A model generated the notes under the pieces. That model was not told the origin of the DNA. It saw nothing but the letters and a program-made list of their open reading frames with translations, and did not search any database. This document shows positions 48,285-60,300 of a stretch of 64,000 nucleotides of DNA, in pieces. Positions within the stretch are counted from its first letter, which is position 1. Every line of letters begins with the position of its first letter. The stretch comes from Rotaria sordida (taxonomy: Eukaryota > Rotifera > Eurotatoria > Philodinida > Philodinidae), in contig CAJNOL010000776.1 in the NCBI GenBank assembly GCA_905250125.1, positions 1-64,000 of the forward strand, given 5' to 3'. Both the position numbers and the translations under genes were made by a program.

Positions 48285-51200
48285 ATTGAAATCAAGTATA
48301 AAAGAAAGAACATTCTACTTTCTATATAATTAATATTGTTCAATTAATTTTATATATATACACATTTTTTTTTATATGGTATGATATCAAAAGACTATTA
48401 AATATCATTGAAAACACATCGAATATAGATTTACAACATATATATTTATTTAATAAATACATAAAAATTATGTTGTTTTTGCACTTATTGCGCTTCCTGC
48501 AATAAATACTTACGTTTCTACGTCATACAATTATTATTGTTTGAAAACACAATAAATTCTTTTACGATTTTCACTAGATTTTTATTCGTCCTACATTATT
48601 CATAATATGATTTAGTTAGTTTGTAAAATTGAAGAAAAAAGATTTTAATGCTATAAAAGCATTACTTTTTTTTAAAAACCTATATTGCTACAAATTCGAA
48701 TAATATTATTTTGAGAAATTATTTGAAACGGATAATATAAATAAACTTTCGAATAAGATAGAATATTAGAAAATATTCTTTTTTCTTGATATTTTTTTAA
48801 TGCCAAATGAAATATACATAAATATTTACTTGTGCACGATCCACTGTGCATTGATTATTTGCAGGAAAAGAAATTAGCAAATCAGCAGACATTACAACAA
48901 TCAAGATGTAGTCGTGGATGTAGAAAAGACTCAGATCCACATCATCCATACCCTCTGTTCTTCCAAATAATCAACGAAAGTAAATCATCATAGTAGAAAA
49001 TTGCTAATAGGAATATATTGTTTATGTAATTAACGAACAGTAAATGCTCAGAAGTGAAAATTATATTGTTTCCAGAAAGAAAAACAATCAAAATTCAAAA
49101 AATAATCAACGAACAGTAAATTGTATAAACTGAATATTTGCTATAACGAATAATTGAAATTCTTTTCTATTTGCTATATACAATTTTTACCAGAAATGAA
49201 AATCTACTGATAAGATATATTCTCTGTAAAATTCATATACTTAAAAACAAGGATTCGACAAAATTATTTTTATTTTGAATATCTATTTATAAAATTAGTT
49301 TTGTTTTCTTATATAAATCTTAATGTATTTTTTTAAATATTTTCTAGTTTTCACCATGTTTCGTTAAATATATAATTTTCATGATTAGTATTACATAGTA
49401 CAACTTCTGCAGAATATCTTAAACCTAGAATCGCTGATACAGGATGTCCTAAAAAGAGACAAAAGAATCTAACATTCAAATAGATAATTGTCATTTGAAT
49501 TCCAGTGTTGTCATCCAACCTTTACTCTCAATTTTTGAATCTTGTTCTTATATATAAATTTTTTTGCTTTTAATCTTTTTACTATCTATGCCAGCATTAG
49601 ATTCATTTTAAATATAGTGTTTGATTTAAGAAAAACGAATTAGAAAATAACTTTCAAGTGAACGAATACATATTGATGTTGATTTAATGAAAAATATAAT
49701 TTAAACAAGTTTTTCTTTTTTTTTTTGTTTTATTCGAAATGGACAAATCAAGTCAAATACAACTTAGTAATATATTTGTTAGACAAGTGTTACTGTTGAA
49801 AAAAAAATCTTTCTATTATTAGGATAGTACACAGTTCAAATAGTAATGGGTTGAGATCACAATGATCAATGTATATTAGTAAAATTTTTTCAATATAATT
49901 CTTCATCTTAAAGATCTTGTCAATATCATCATTTGTTAATGGCATCTGAGCGAACAAAGAAAGAGACAGCTTATATGCTGATGGATATGTTGAGCCTCTA
50001 ATCTGATGAAAGGAAAGACATTCTCAATATATAAATTGAATCGATATCGTTAGGTCGTACTTCTACTCAGTACATAATTAAATACGAACGTGAATTTTGT
50101 TCAAACAATTTCATTAGTGACATTTGAAACCAAAAACAAAAAAAAGAAGAACGGTTATTGAATATGTAAAACTTATGTAGAAGAATCAATTGTGAAGATA
50201 ATGTCTATTTGCATGATTGATAGAATATTCAATTATTGATATTGCTTCTGTAAGAGTAACCATCAATTCAAGAAATGGACAATTAAAGAACGTGTCTAGC
50301 AATAGCAAATTTGACGGATTCCTTCATCGTTCGTGAGAATGACGATGATGAAGATAAACTATTTTTCATAAATCTTTAATTGGCTTTGCTAATATTGTAA
50401 TCCATATAATAATTGACATTGATAATGGCCTTGAATCCTTATTTATATAGTATATGAATTACACCTGTTATTTTTTAGCATTAAAAGTCTTCTAAATATT
50501 AGTATAGAAGAGAAGCTATAATCAAGACAATATTACAATAAATTCTTTATTGGGTATGAGCAATTGCAGACCAATTACAACATGATAACCGCCAGTAGCT
50601 AATGCCAAACAAGTTTAATGGTATGCATACGCGAATGCTTACTGAACATACACATTATTTATGATATATTTGTTCGCATATTCTTCTAGAATCGATGTTG
50701 TTGTTATTTGCTATCGGTTCTTTTATATGTATGTTCTTTTCTTTCTTACATCATCATTTTGTTCTTTAATATATGTACCGTTTGTTCTATGACTATTGAT
50801 CATTTCAGTATGTTTGCCACGTAAGCATGCATATTGTACTCGAACGATAGTCTATTTTTCTCTTCAAGAGATCACGTTCACTTCTATAATAACTTATATC
50901 ACAATAACCAGACATACCGTGATTGACATACCACACGCGCGTTCTATCTTAAGACATCATATTAGTTGGCTAGAGCAAGTGAGATAAGTTCATCTACCAT
51001 CCTTTTTTTTTTCTCTCTTTCTGTCTTTCTTTTCTTTAAGATATATTATAGAATGATGATCAGACAGACATTCATCGACGAAAGATTTTTCTTCGTTGCA
51101 TTTTTCTTTATAGGTTTGTTGTTGAATCATTTGCTTATCATTATAAAGAACGGACAGCTCATACATAATATATACATACAGTAACTTGCATAATCATTTT

Positions 51201-51584
51201 TGTGACTGGCTATATATTTAGACCATACATCACCAGGACATCGTTAAAAAAAAGAGAAAGACGATATTTAAGAAAAAAAAACTCGAACAAGTTACCCTTT
51301 TCGGTAAGTTACAACAAGTAAACGTCGATCGTTTTATATCGATATCTCTCGAGAGAACACAAGATAGACACAATCGATGACTGACAGACGATCTTCGACC
51401 ATGAAGAACATAAGAGAAGGATATTCTCGAATGAGTATATGCTGAAACCTTGATCTGTCTTCTTTTTGGTATTCACTGATAGTTATACCTTACTTCGATA
51501 TTCTGGATAACAAGTAAATTGCGCGCTTCTTGCTTACTCTGATATATTTTCAGTTTTTTGTCAACTTGTACGTTCGATTATCGA
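48285..51584. other. 3.3-kb intergenic region
   Basis: AT-rich with no recognised gene on either strand. Three degenerate copies of a motif like aatAAtcAACGAAcAGTAAAT lie at about 48966, 49031 and 49107, spaced 65-76 nt. The right part (from about 51240) is less AT-rich and should hold the promoter and leader of the gene at 51585. Confidence 0.5.
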
Positions 51585-53805
51585 ATGGCTGCGTTCGGTA
51601 TCTCATTTCCTAAACTTACTTTATGTCGAACACCAACATCGAAAGCTGATACTAGTACTATTTCAACAACACCGACAGCAATAACAACACCGACAGCAAC
51701 AACAACACCGACAACAACAACAACAACACCAACACCAACGACTGGTGCTCGAACTCTTTCTCTTTCAATTAAAAATATACCAAGTCAATCACTTCATTAT
51801 GATATTTCAACAACAACAATAAAAAAGAAAGCAACATCATTTGCTACAATTCTTGCTATTGATGGTGAGACTAAACAGTTGCCGAAAACTTTATCTGTTT
51901 TCAATGAACTTCAACTTGATGATGATGATAAAAGTAACAAACATTCTTTGTTTTTTTTTCTATACAAACAAAAAAAGGAAATATCCTTGTACATGTCTAG
52001 AATCTGGAAACATTGATGAAAACAGAAGACGAGAAGAAAATTCAAGTAATATTATTGTTCCCTCATCATTATCTTCTTTGGATACTATTGATTATCGTTC
52101 TGATATTCGATTTCTTGCTAATACTGATTCAAAAAAATTCTTACATGATTCTAAAAATAAAGAAAAAAATTTAATACAAGAACAACGATCAAATCATACA
52201 TTTACATCACCAACATCAAGTTTAAGTAATGAATCATCATCAAATGATTTACATTTAACATTATCAACAATATCAGTCGATTTACCTCAACTTAAATATG
52301 CTATTGAAAAATTTCTTGCCGATGATGATGATGATCCAGTTTATCAAATAGCTGAAGAATTTTCATCTGTTTATTCTCTTTATCATCAAGGTAGAAGTAT
52401 TCAAATTTTTCTTTTTTTTTTTTGTGTGTAGTATCATTTATTTTTCTTAATATTATAGATTACAATGGAAATGCTCATAAATCAAATGAAACAACATTGA
52501 ATATACAACATCATCAACACGATAAAATTGATAGTATAGAATTTAATCTAATGTATAAGACAAATACCAATGATGAAATATTATCTCATCCTCCATCGAT
52601 ATCAAATAATATGAAATGGTATGTAAGTGAATTACGAATCAATCGACCATTAATTTATTGTACACAATGGACCAATGGACAACAACGAGGAAACAATCGA
52701 AAATTAAGTCATTCAGCACATGATCTTAAACAATTTTATAATACTATAAATTGTTCAGAAAATGACAAATATACAACAGCAATAAGTAATACAGATGATA
52801 TTACTTATTCGACTTTATCATTAGACTATTTAAATAATCAACAACAACAACAACGTCGCCATCAATCTGATGATAATATTCTTCTTAATAATCGTTTATC
52901 ATATACAGACGATGACGATGATCTTAATAATTTACATAGTGATGAAGATGATCAACATTTATCACGTATGTTTTATTTATTATAATTAAGATTTATTATT
53001 TAAAATTTTTCTAGCATTAATTATTCAAAGAACATTAAATCGATCACTTGGTAAAGATGATACATTAATTAGAAATGAATCCGTTAAAAAGAAATTATTT
53101 GATATATTAAATGATGATGAACTTGAAAATGCATGTCTTGAAGATATGAGTCAAGAATTTGAAAAACTGTCTCTCACTCATCATCATCATCGTGATCTTT
53201 CAATAATTAATTCATTTTCATCATCATCTGATGATGTTGTCTATTCGTCATCTCCAAATGAATTTCATTTACCATATTCTCCACCAGTTCTACTACTTTC
53301 ATCTTCTTATAATGAAAATCTTTCAACAAATATAAATAATACTACAGAATGTTATTTCAGTCGATCACGTTTAACTACTACAAGTCTCGATAAAATTCCA
53401 ATCAATCACAATGCATATGATCATAGATTTTCATCATATCATTCACGTCCATCATATGAAAAAACTGTACCATCATGGTCTACATCACCATTACCGCAAT
53501 GGCGTACAGATGATCAACTGTCGATGGTATCAGTATTAAAAAAACATTCATCTAAAAATGATGATTATCTAAATGGTATCGATACTATTGATCCTAATCG
53601 ATTATTAAGAACAAAAGTTACTGAGTATGGCGTTAAAAAGAATAAATATAGAGAAAAGTATAATCATCATCATCATCATCATCGGAAAGAACAAAAGCAT
53701 GTAAGCTATTCATTATTGAATACATCGACACCATTAGTCGATGATTCTACGACAATTCTACCTATTATTCAAGATACATCATCAAATATTCTTATGTTTA
53801 TTTAG
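51585..53805 (+). CDS. Unrecognised Ser/Thr/Asp-rich protein
   Basis: Four exons (51585-51933, 52001-52390, 52459-52965, 53015-53805) with consistent phases give 678 residues. I do not recognise a family. The N-terminal part has a Thr-Pro repeat (about residues 28-55). The rest is mostly disordered, with Asp runs, a Gln/Arg tract, and a hexahistidine-containing HHHHHHRK stretch near the end. Two segments look ordered and possibly conserved: DLPQLKYAIEKFLADDDDD then IAEEFSSVYSLYHQ (end of exon 2), and IQRTLNRSLGKDDTL then KKKLFDILNDDELE (start of exon 4). An acceptor-like TTTTCAG lies 33 nt before the ATG. It is likely a cytoplasmic or nuclear scaffold, but no function is assigned. Confidence 0.7.
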
Positions 53806-55595
53806 AAAAGAAAGTTTTTTTTCTTCTTCGTTTTTGATTTTTTTTTTGCTTGTAATTTATCATCAGTATTTCCGCGTCATATAAAAACGTGCAATCACAA
53901 ATGCTTTGTTTTTTTTGTAAATCGATTAGGAACAGTATATGAAAAAATTTTTTTTTGTTGTATTCATGAACGCAACCAATAAGTGATGAGAATTTCCGTT
54001 TGTTTTTCTTGTATTGTTACTGCACCATGCTTAGAAATTTTCTTGCAAATCATCTGTATTACTTATAGTTTAGTCTAGTTGATGAGTTATTAATTAAGAA
54101 GTAATTTATTTCCATACAAATAGACAGACGACATTTGAATGCAGTATAGTTAGACTTCGCTAATTTACCATTGTATTCTTCATAATAAATTGATACTTCA
54201 TTATTTATATATGAATACAAGGCCAAGAAATATCAGACAAGAATGCGCTAATTTGTACCAGATGATAAATATGTTCTACATATATATTCACACTCACTGA
54301 GTATGACTATGAAGGACATCGTGATAGTATATGTCTCGACGGATGATTCTTCAGCTGTTCTGTTTTTATCTCGGTCTTTGATGTATAACACTTGCAGTAT
54401 TTCAAATTTGGAATATTATTTTTGAATTAATTGCTCATTTTTAGTTGATTGTAAGACAAACAGATTTATTGTATTTAAGCTTCTACCCGCAAAAAAAAAG
54501 TTAATTTTTTGTCAAAAATATGAAACTTGAGATATAAGTGTATGAGAAGATAGTCGGAGGTCTGATCTTTCATAAATGACATGATTTTTTTATTTGGTAC
54601 ATCTTTTTTTTCTCACAAAAAATTTCCATCATTTTCTACTTGAAAAATATGATTTTTTTTTCAGATAAAGTGGAAAATCTTTTGCACTTTTTCCTCAGTT
54701 TATGGTTTTTTGATTGTACATCCCAAAATTTTCGAATGAGCTTCATTGTAGCCAATGGTTTGTTTGTTTGTTTGTTTGTTTGAAAGAGTATGTCAAGATA
54801 CAGGACATGACAGAGTCTCTTTCCTTTACGCTAAACTTTGTTACTATTATATAAAAGAGTAGCTTTATAACAAAAGCGCCATTTTTTGAGATATTGAACT
54901 TTTCATCCATTTTCTCTTCTTAACAAGTAAGAATTTAAAAATGAGAAAGTGGCTCTGCCATGCTCTTTCAAACAAAAAATTACGTATATAGAATGTGAAG
55001 ATCCGTAGAGAATTGTGAGTTGTCAAATCAGTTATGCTAAGCCTTGTTTATTGAATGTCTTCCAAAAACGTCACTGCATAGGGCTGAAAATCTTACAATA
55101 GCCTCTCAACCCCAGGCCCAATATATCCTGAAAATTTCAGGCGATTTGAATATACCTAGCTCAAGATCGATTTTTGAGAGGGACTCTTAAAAAATTATGA
55201 TGATTTCGTAAAAGATGAGCATAACCAATATTCAATAATGGAATGATTCAATCAATATTTCTTTGTCCAATTAATCTTACAAGATAATATTTAACAATAT
55301 AAACATTTTGTATATATATGGTGGATGTTAAATATTTGAACTAAAACAAATTATTAAAGTAAATATAAAAATAAAATTGGTTGGCGCGTTCAACGAAAAA
55401 AAAACGAATAAAGAAAGTAGAAATTAAAAAAAATATATATTGATGGATTTATTTTTTTTCTTCCATCTTCTAAAAAAAGAAAATTTCACAATGAAAAAAA
55501 AGAATCATTCTTCATATCATTATTAATATTCAATGAAACTAATTGGCGAGATTTTGTAATTCTTTCACAATAAATACTAAATCATCATTTATCAT
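53806..55595. other. Intergenic region with small inverted repeat
   Basis: 1.8 kb without a gene. It contains a (GTTT)n run at about 54760-54781 adjoining a short inverted-repeat element (54775-54968), and a less AT-rich patch at about 55080-55190 (CTCAACCCCAGGCCC). Otherwise AT-rich and featureless. Confidence 0.5.
54775..54968. repeat. Short MITE-like inverted repeat
   Basis: The ends read GTTTGAAAGAGTATG and, reverse-complemented from the right, GTTTGAAAGAGCATG, with GACAGAG / GGCAGAG further in. About 194 nt in total, non-coding. Confidence 0.55.
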
Positions 55596-56630
55596 ATGGA
55601 TTATAATCAAGAAAACAGTGATGGTAATAATTCGATATTAATATTTAATCAACCGAAAAATTCCTTACGTTTTACATCATCAACTACATCAACATTAAAT
55701 TCAACATCGAAAACAAATTCTCTTATAATATCAAAACAATCCAATATTAACATTGATTATTCAATGACTCGAACTAAATCATTACGCAAACGCTATTATC
55801 AACAAAAACAAAAACAAATAGAACATTGTAGTTCATCTTATTCAACAGCAACAACTAGAAGTATATCACCTTCTACTATAACAATAATGAAAAAAAATGA
55901 ACATGAACAAAACTCATTAAAAAAATTTTCTAAAATACAAAAACAAGAAGCTCGACCATTAGGTATTTGTTTACGTAAATGTATTCAATGTCGACAACTC
56001 AAACATATTCTATTAGCTGAATGTACTGTATGTTATCGAATGACAGATGTTGACTTAAAAGATTGTAAATGTCAAATACTTACAAACAAGAATATTATCG
56101 ATCATTTTATTTGTTCTATATGTAATAGTAAATTAACAGTCGATGAATATATTATTTGTGCTAATCGAACATGTCAAACAACATTATCTGCATTGATAAA
56201 TAAAGAAAGTCTTAATGAAATTGAAGAAAAATCTGTTCTTTCTACTATTCTTACAAATATATATTATCCTAAATCAACACATAGAACAGTTGCTATACAA
56301 GTTAATACATTAATCAATTTACCATTACTTCAAAGATTTTTACCAACTATTATAGATGATGAAAATGAAGAATCATCATCATTATCATGGTCAAAACATG
56401 ATTTAGATTGGACAATAATTACATCATCGAATTCTTCAGATATATCTTCTATGAGTAATGATAGTAATATGAATATATCATTGAATAATATTACAAGGAC
56501 TATGACAACTGCATTTAATTCAAATCAACCAACAAAATTAACTTTACGATCTGAAAATAAATTACGACACCATCAGTTACAAGTTCGTCATTTATGTATA
56601 GACAGTAGTGGACAAAAAACTCCATTGTAA
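55596..56630 (+). CDS. Unrecognised protein with Cys-rich (zinc-binding?) segment
   Basis: A 344-codon single open frame. The N-terminal 125 residues and the C-terminal 90 are Ser/Thr/Asn-rich and probably disordered. The centre (about residues 124-200) has paired cysteines: CLRKCIQC, AECTVC, KDCKC, ICSIC and CANRTC, a spacing that could bind two or three zinc ions, although I cannot match a named domain. The stop overlaps a possible donor (TTGTAAAAG), so this may instead be the first exon of a longer gene; however, that donor would not keep phase with the exon at 57333. An inverted-repeat element starts just after it. Confidence 0.6.
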   Translation: MDYNQENSDGNNSILIFNQPKNSLRFTSSTTSTLNSTSKTNSLIISKQSNINIDYSMTRTKSLRKRYYQQKQKQIEHCSSSYSTATTRSISPSTITIMKKNEHEQNSLKKFSKIQKQEARPLGICLRKCIQCRQLKHILLAECTVCYRMTDVDLKDCKCQILTNKNIIDHFICSICNSKLTVDEYIICANRTCQTTLSALINKESLNEIEEKSVLSTILTNIYYPKSTHRTVAIQVNTLINLPLLQRFLPTIIDDENEESSSLSWSKHDLDWTIITSSNSSDISSMSNDSNMNISLNNITRTMTTAFNSNQPTKLTLRSENKLRHHQLQVRHLCIDSSGQKTPL

Positions 56631-56640
56631 AAGATCTCAG

Positions 56641-57205
56641 CAATTAAGACAAAGAGAATTATGATGGTTGACACCTGGTTTTTTTTGCATTACACTTTTT
56701 AACCTGAAAAGGATTGTTTACTCAATTTTGTACTAGCTTCTTATCAAATACATGGTTAATTCTTGATATTCTTGAGTGAAACGGAAGTTCAATCTTATGT
56801 TCATTCTTTACTCAAAAAGATAAGTTCATTTGCTTGAATATTAGCATCTGCAGATATTTTTGAATCTTTCACCTCATCAATATGAAGGTCATAGCTCATC
56901 ACATAGTTTGCTTATGAAACTTGTAGTCGATAATATCCATCTGTAGAAGTAGTTTTTCTAAGAGTTTGAACTTTATTCATTGTCATCTCAAAAAGACACC
57001 ACATGGTTTATTTTCCCACATTAACAACTATAGTACTAGAGAGAGTTGATGAACGTCAATGACATTAGTTGTGTGGATAGCTGGGATACAATGCTACATA
57101 ATGAGCTGTTAACTGACCTAGAAAGCTCATCGTTTCTGCAGCTATGAAGTTCAAAGGGTGTATAGGTGCCATTCATCATAATTCTCTTTGTACTTAAGCA
57201 ATCAT
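56641..57205. repeat. Inverted-repeat element between two ORFs
   Basis: The left end (about 56641-56680) reads TTAAGACAAAGAGAATTATGATG and ends near GACACC; the reverse complement of the right end (about 57160-57205) reads TTAAGTACAAAGAGAATTATG and ends near GGCACC. The terminal match is about 40 nt and the interior is non-coding. It occupies most of the gap between the Cys-rich ORF and the next gene, consistent with insertion in an intron or spacer. Confidence 0.55.
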
Positions 57206-57383
57206 AGCAGAATTGTGTCTTTCAGTATCTATAATGGCTGACACTCTCTAAGGCAAAGACTTTTGTTCACTACTGTAATTTTCAGCAGACTATAAGAAAA
57301 TAATAAATTTTCGTGTTTGTTCTTTATTATAGCTAACGAATACTAATGATAAAACAGTAAATCATAATCTAGAATTTATCAAA

Positions 57384-60300
57384 ATGCCAAAATCACCTCG
57401 ATGTTTAGCAATAATGAATGTTCATAATCGTCGTGATCGACTATCGACATTACTTAAACTAAAAAAAAATGAAATATGTCAAACACAATTATCCTGTCTA
57501 ATAGATATTGATGAAATGATTCGATGTGATGAATTAATCAGTCCAATTGTCATACGAACAAATAATCCAACTCAAATTGAACGTCAAATTCAAGTAGATA
57601 CAATTAAAGAACGTTTTAGTGGTCTATTTAAAACTCGTATTGAAAAAGATTCAATAATAAATTTAATAAATGATGAAAGAATTTTACAAGCACTTATCGA
57701 TAGAGATGGTAAATAAATGACAATAAAATATAATTTAAATCAGATGAATTTATATATTTTTATAGGACAACGATGGTCTGAATTAATTGATCAATTAATA
57801 AGTGAACAATCGAATTTTTCATTAAGTGAAATTGCACAACAATTACTTAATACTGTATGCAAATTTAGTATAATCCCGTTTCATCGACACAATTCTTTTT
57901 TCTGAACAATTTCAGAATTTTACTCAAGAAATCTTATTTTCGAGAGAAACGTGTAAACTAAACAATAATAGCACTATCCGACATTTTTTAAAACGAGTAC
58001 TATCATCAGTAGAAAGGTCAGAAAAACGCTTTGGATGAGAAGGTGTGGATGTAAGTATTGGATTTCTCTAATTCCACATTCGCATACACATCCGAATTGA
58101 AGGATTGGCAATACCGGCTTAATGCAAATATTGCCACCCTCAATCGAAACTTATACGTAGTGATGGATGAATTAATGAAAGATTATGTGTTCAACATAGC
58201 TATGATGACACACCGTAACAATAATGTAAACAAATCTCTACTAAATAAAAATTTTTATTTTTCGGAATCAACGAATTCTTGACTTAGTGGAACGATGTAA
58301 AGAATAACTATTGAATTATGTTTTCATTTCTATTATTACAATAAATTTTCTCTAATATGAAGTTATATTCGTTTTTTCTTCATAAAATACTATTGAATAA
58401 AAAGTGTCGATAAAACAAGATCAAACCTATAAATTTCAATTTTAAAATTCTTGAATTAGTTTATTTATTTTTTAATCGATTTTTCTAGATTGAACGTTTG
58501 TATACTACTGAAAGATTAAATAATTTAACAACTGGTCAATTACAACGTAAAATTCGTTATGCAATGTCTCAATTAAAACATATTGATGAACATTCATATT
58601 TACAAAATAATTTTAAAACAATAAAAAATAATCGTACAAATATAAATTCAAGAAAACAAACTGAATGCAATGGTACAATGGATATGGCAGTAACAGTAAG
58701 ACAAATTGATAAACATCATAATCATCAATCAATAGTATCATCTAATCATATTTGGAAACCATATGTTGATCGTTTATTCGATCAAGGTCATTCAGCTGAT
58801 GAAATTAAACGATTATTACATAAAGCAGCAGAAACAACAATGCAATGTGATGATTATCGTTTACAAGATGTTTTTAATTATATAGATACAAAATCAAAAC
58901 AACAAAGAGCAAAAACGGCACCATCAAAAATTGGATTCACTACAGCTTCAACAAAAACGAAACCTGTAACATCTGAACAATTCCAATCAACTAATTTATT
59001 TCAATCAATGAAACCAAACGAAACAATGGATAGTAATAATAGAATTATGAGATGTTCTTCACCTTCAATATCAGTAAATATATTTTTCTTTATTATTTAT
59101 GTAAAATATTATTTAATTATAAATTTTTCAAATCGTATAGGTAAGAAAGGTTATGTCAAATGACTTCTCATCTGCTTTTAATAACAAAGATCAAAGATCG
59201 ACAATCGAAGGAATAAAAAATAAATCTATTTCGTCTAATGTTTCGTTGAACAGTAGTTTAATTAAATCACCTAGTATCGAATCAGATATTATTCAAATAG
59301 AATCAACGGAGAATAAATTCATTACTGATTTGAATAAGAATGAAAAAGAACAAAATTTACCATTACATTCGTCGACTGATCAAGAACATATAAATATAAT
59401 GGTAAATTCAAGTCCAACTACTATGAATAAACATCGATCTATAACCAATATAGGTTAGTTCTTTATGCAGTAAGAGATTACTTTATCATATTGAAAGCTT
59501 TATTTTTATTTTCATGTTGAAATAAACTTTTTTTGAGTATTTCCATAAAATTTTTTAATTGATTTCTTTTGTTGAACAGAAAAAATAATACAAAGTGAAA
59601 AAAATAATGATAAGAACTCTGATAGTGATGATATTATCATTATTACTGAACAAAAACCATATCAAAGCCAAGAAATAATCGACCCTACAACTTCACAAAC
59701 TAATGAAACATCTAGTTTTCATAATCTAAAAAGTAAAAAAAAAAAAAAAAATTCTACATCAATAAATAATAAGAAAAAACATTCCATTCAGCAGATTCTT
59801 CAACTACAAGAATTAAACCATCAAATAATCTAATTGATATGCCTTTGACAAAACTTGAAGAGCAATCCATTCATGCATTGCAACATGTTCAAAATACTCT
59901 TAATACTATTGACAATACTCATCTTCATTCACATTCCTTAAACATTCCAGTTGAACAAAATAAATTGATTGATATTATCTTCGAATTAAATTTACGCAAA
60001 CCAGATAATATTGAAATTTTGATGACTAAATGTATCAAACTCTTAAATAATGAAAAATCAACTATTGTTGTATCACAACTAGAAGAAGTTTATTTTCAGA
60101 ATTTGAATGAAGAAATATCTAATACATTTAATCTCTTACAAGAATATAAAAAACCAACTATGCCATTTATAATAAACAATGAAGATTCTTCGTATAATCG
60201 ACATATTTCAAACATGATTATGATTTCATCGGAGAGTCAAAGTAATTTGATTTTATCTAGTAAAATAATTTAAATCATTTAATCAAATTATCATAGCTTC

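Noticed and set aside
58058..58282. 74-codon ORF in the long intron of the Ser-rich gene
   Set aside because: It cannot be spliced in phase to the neighbouring exons and has no homology I recognise.
59733..59791. Frameshift in the Ser-rich gene at an A17 run
   Set aside because: Explained by a 59-nt intron (GTAAAA ... ATTCAG) that restores phase exactly.
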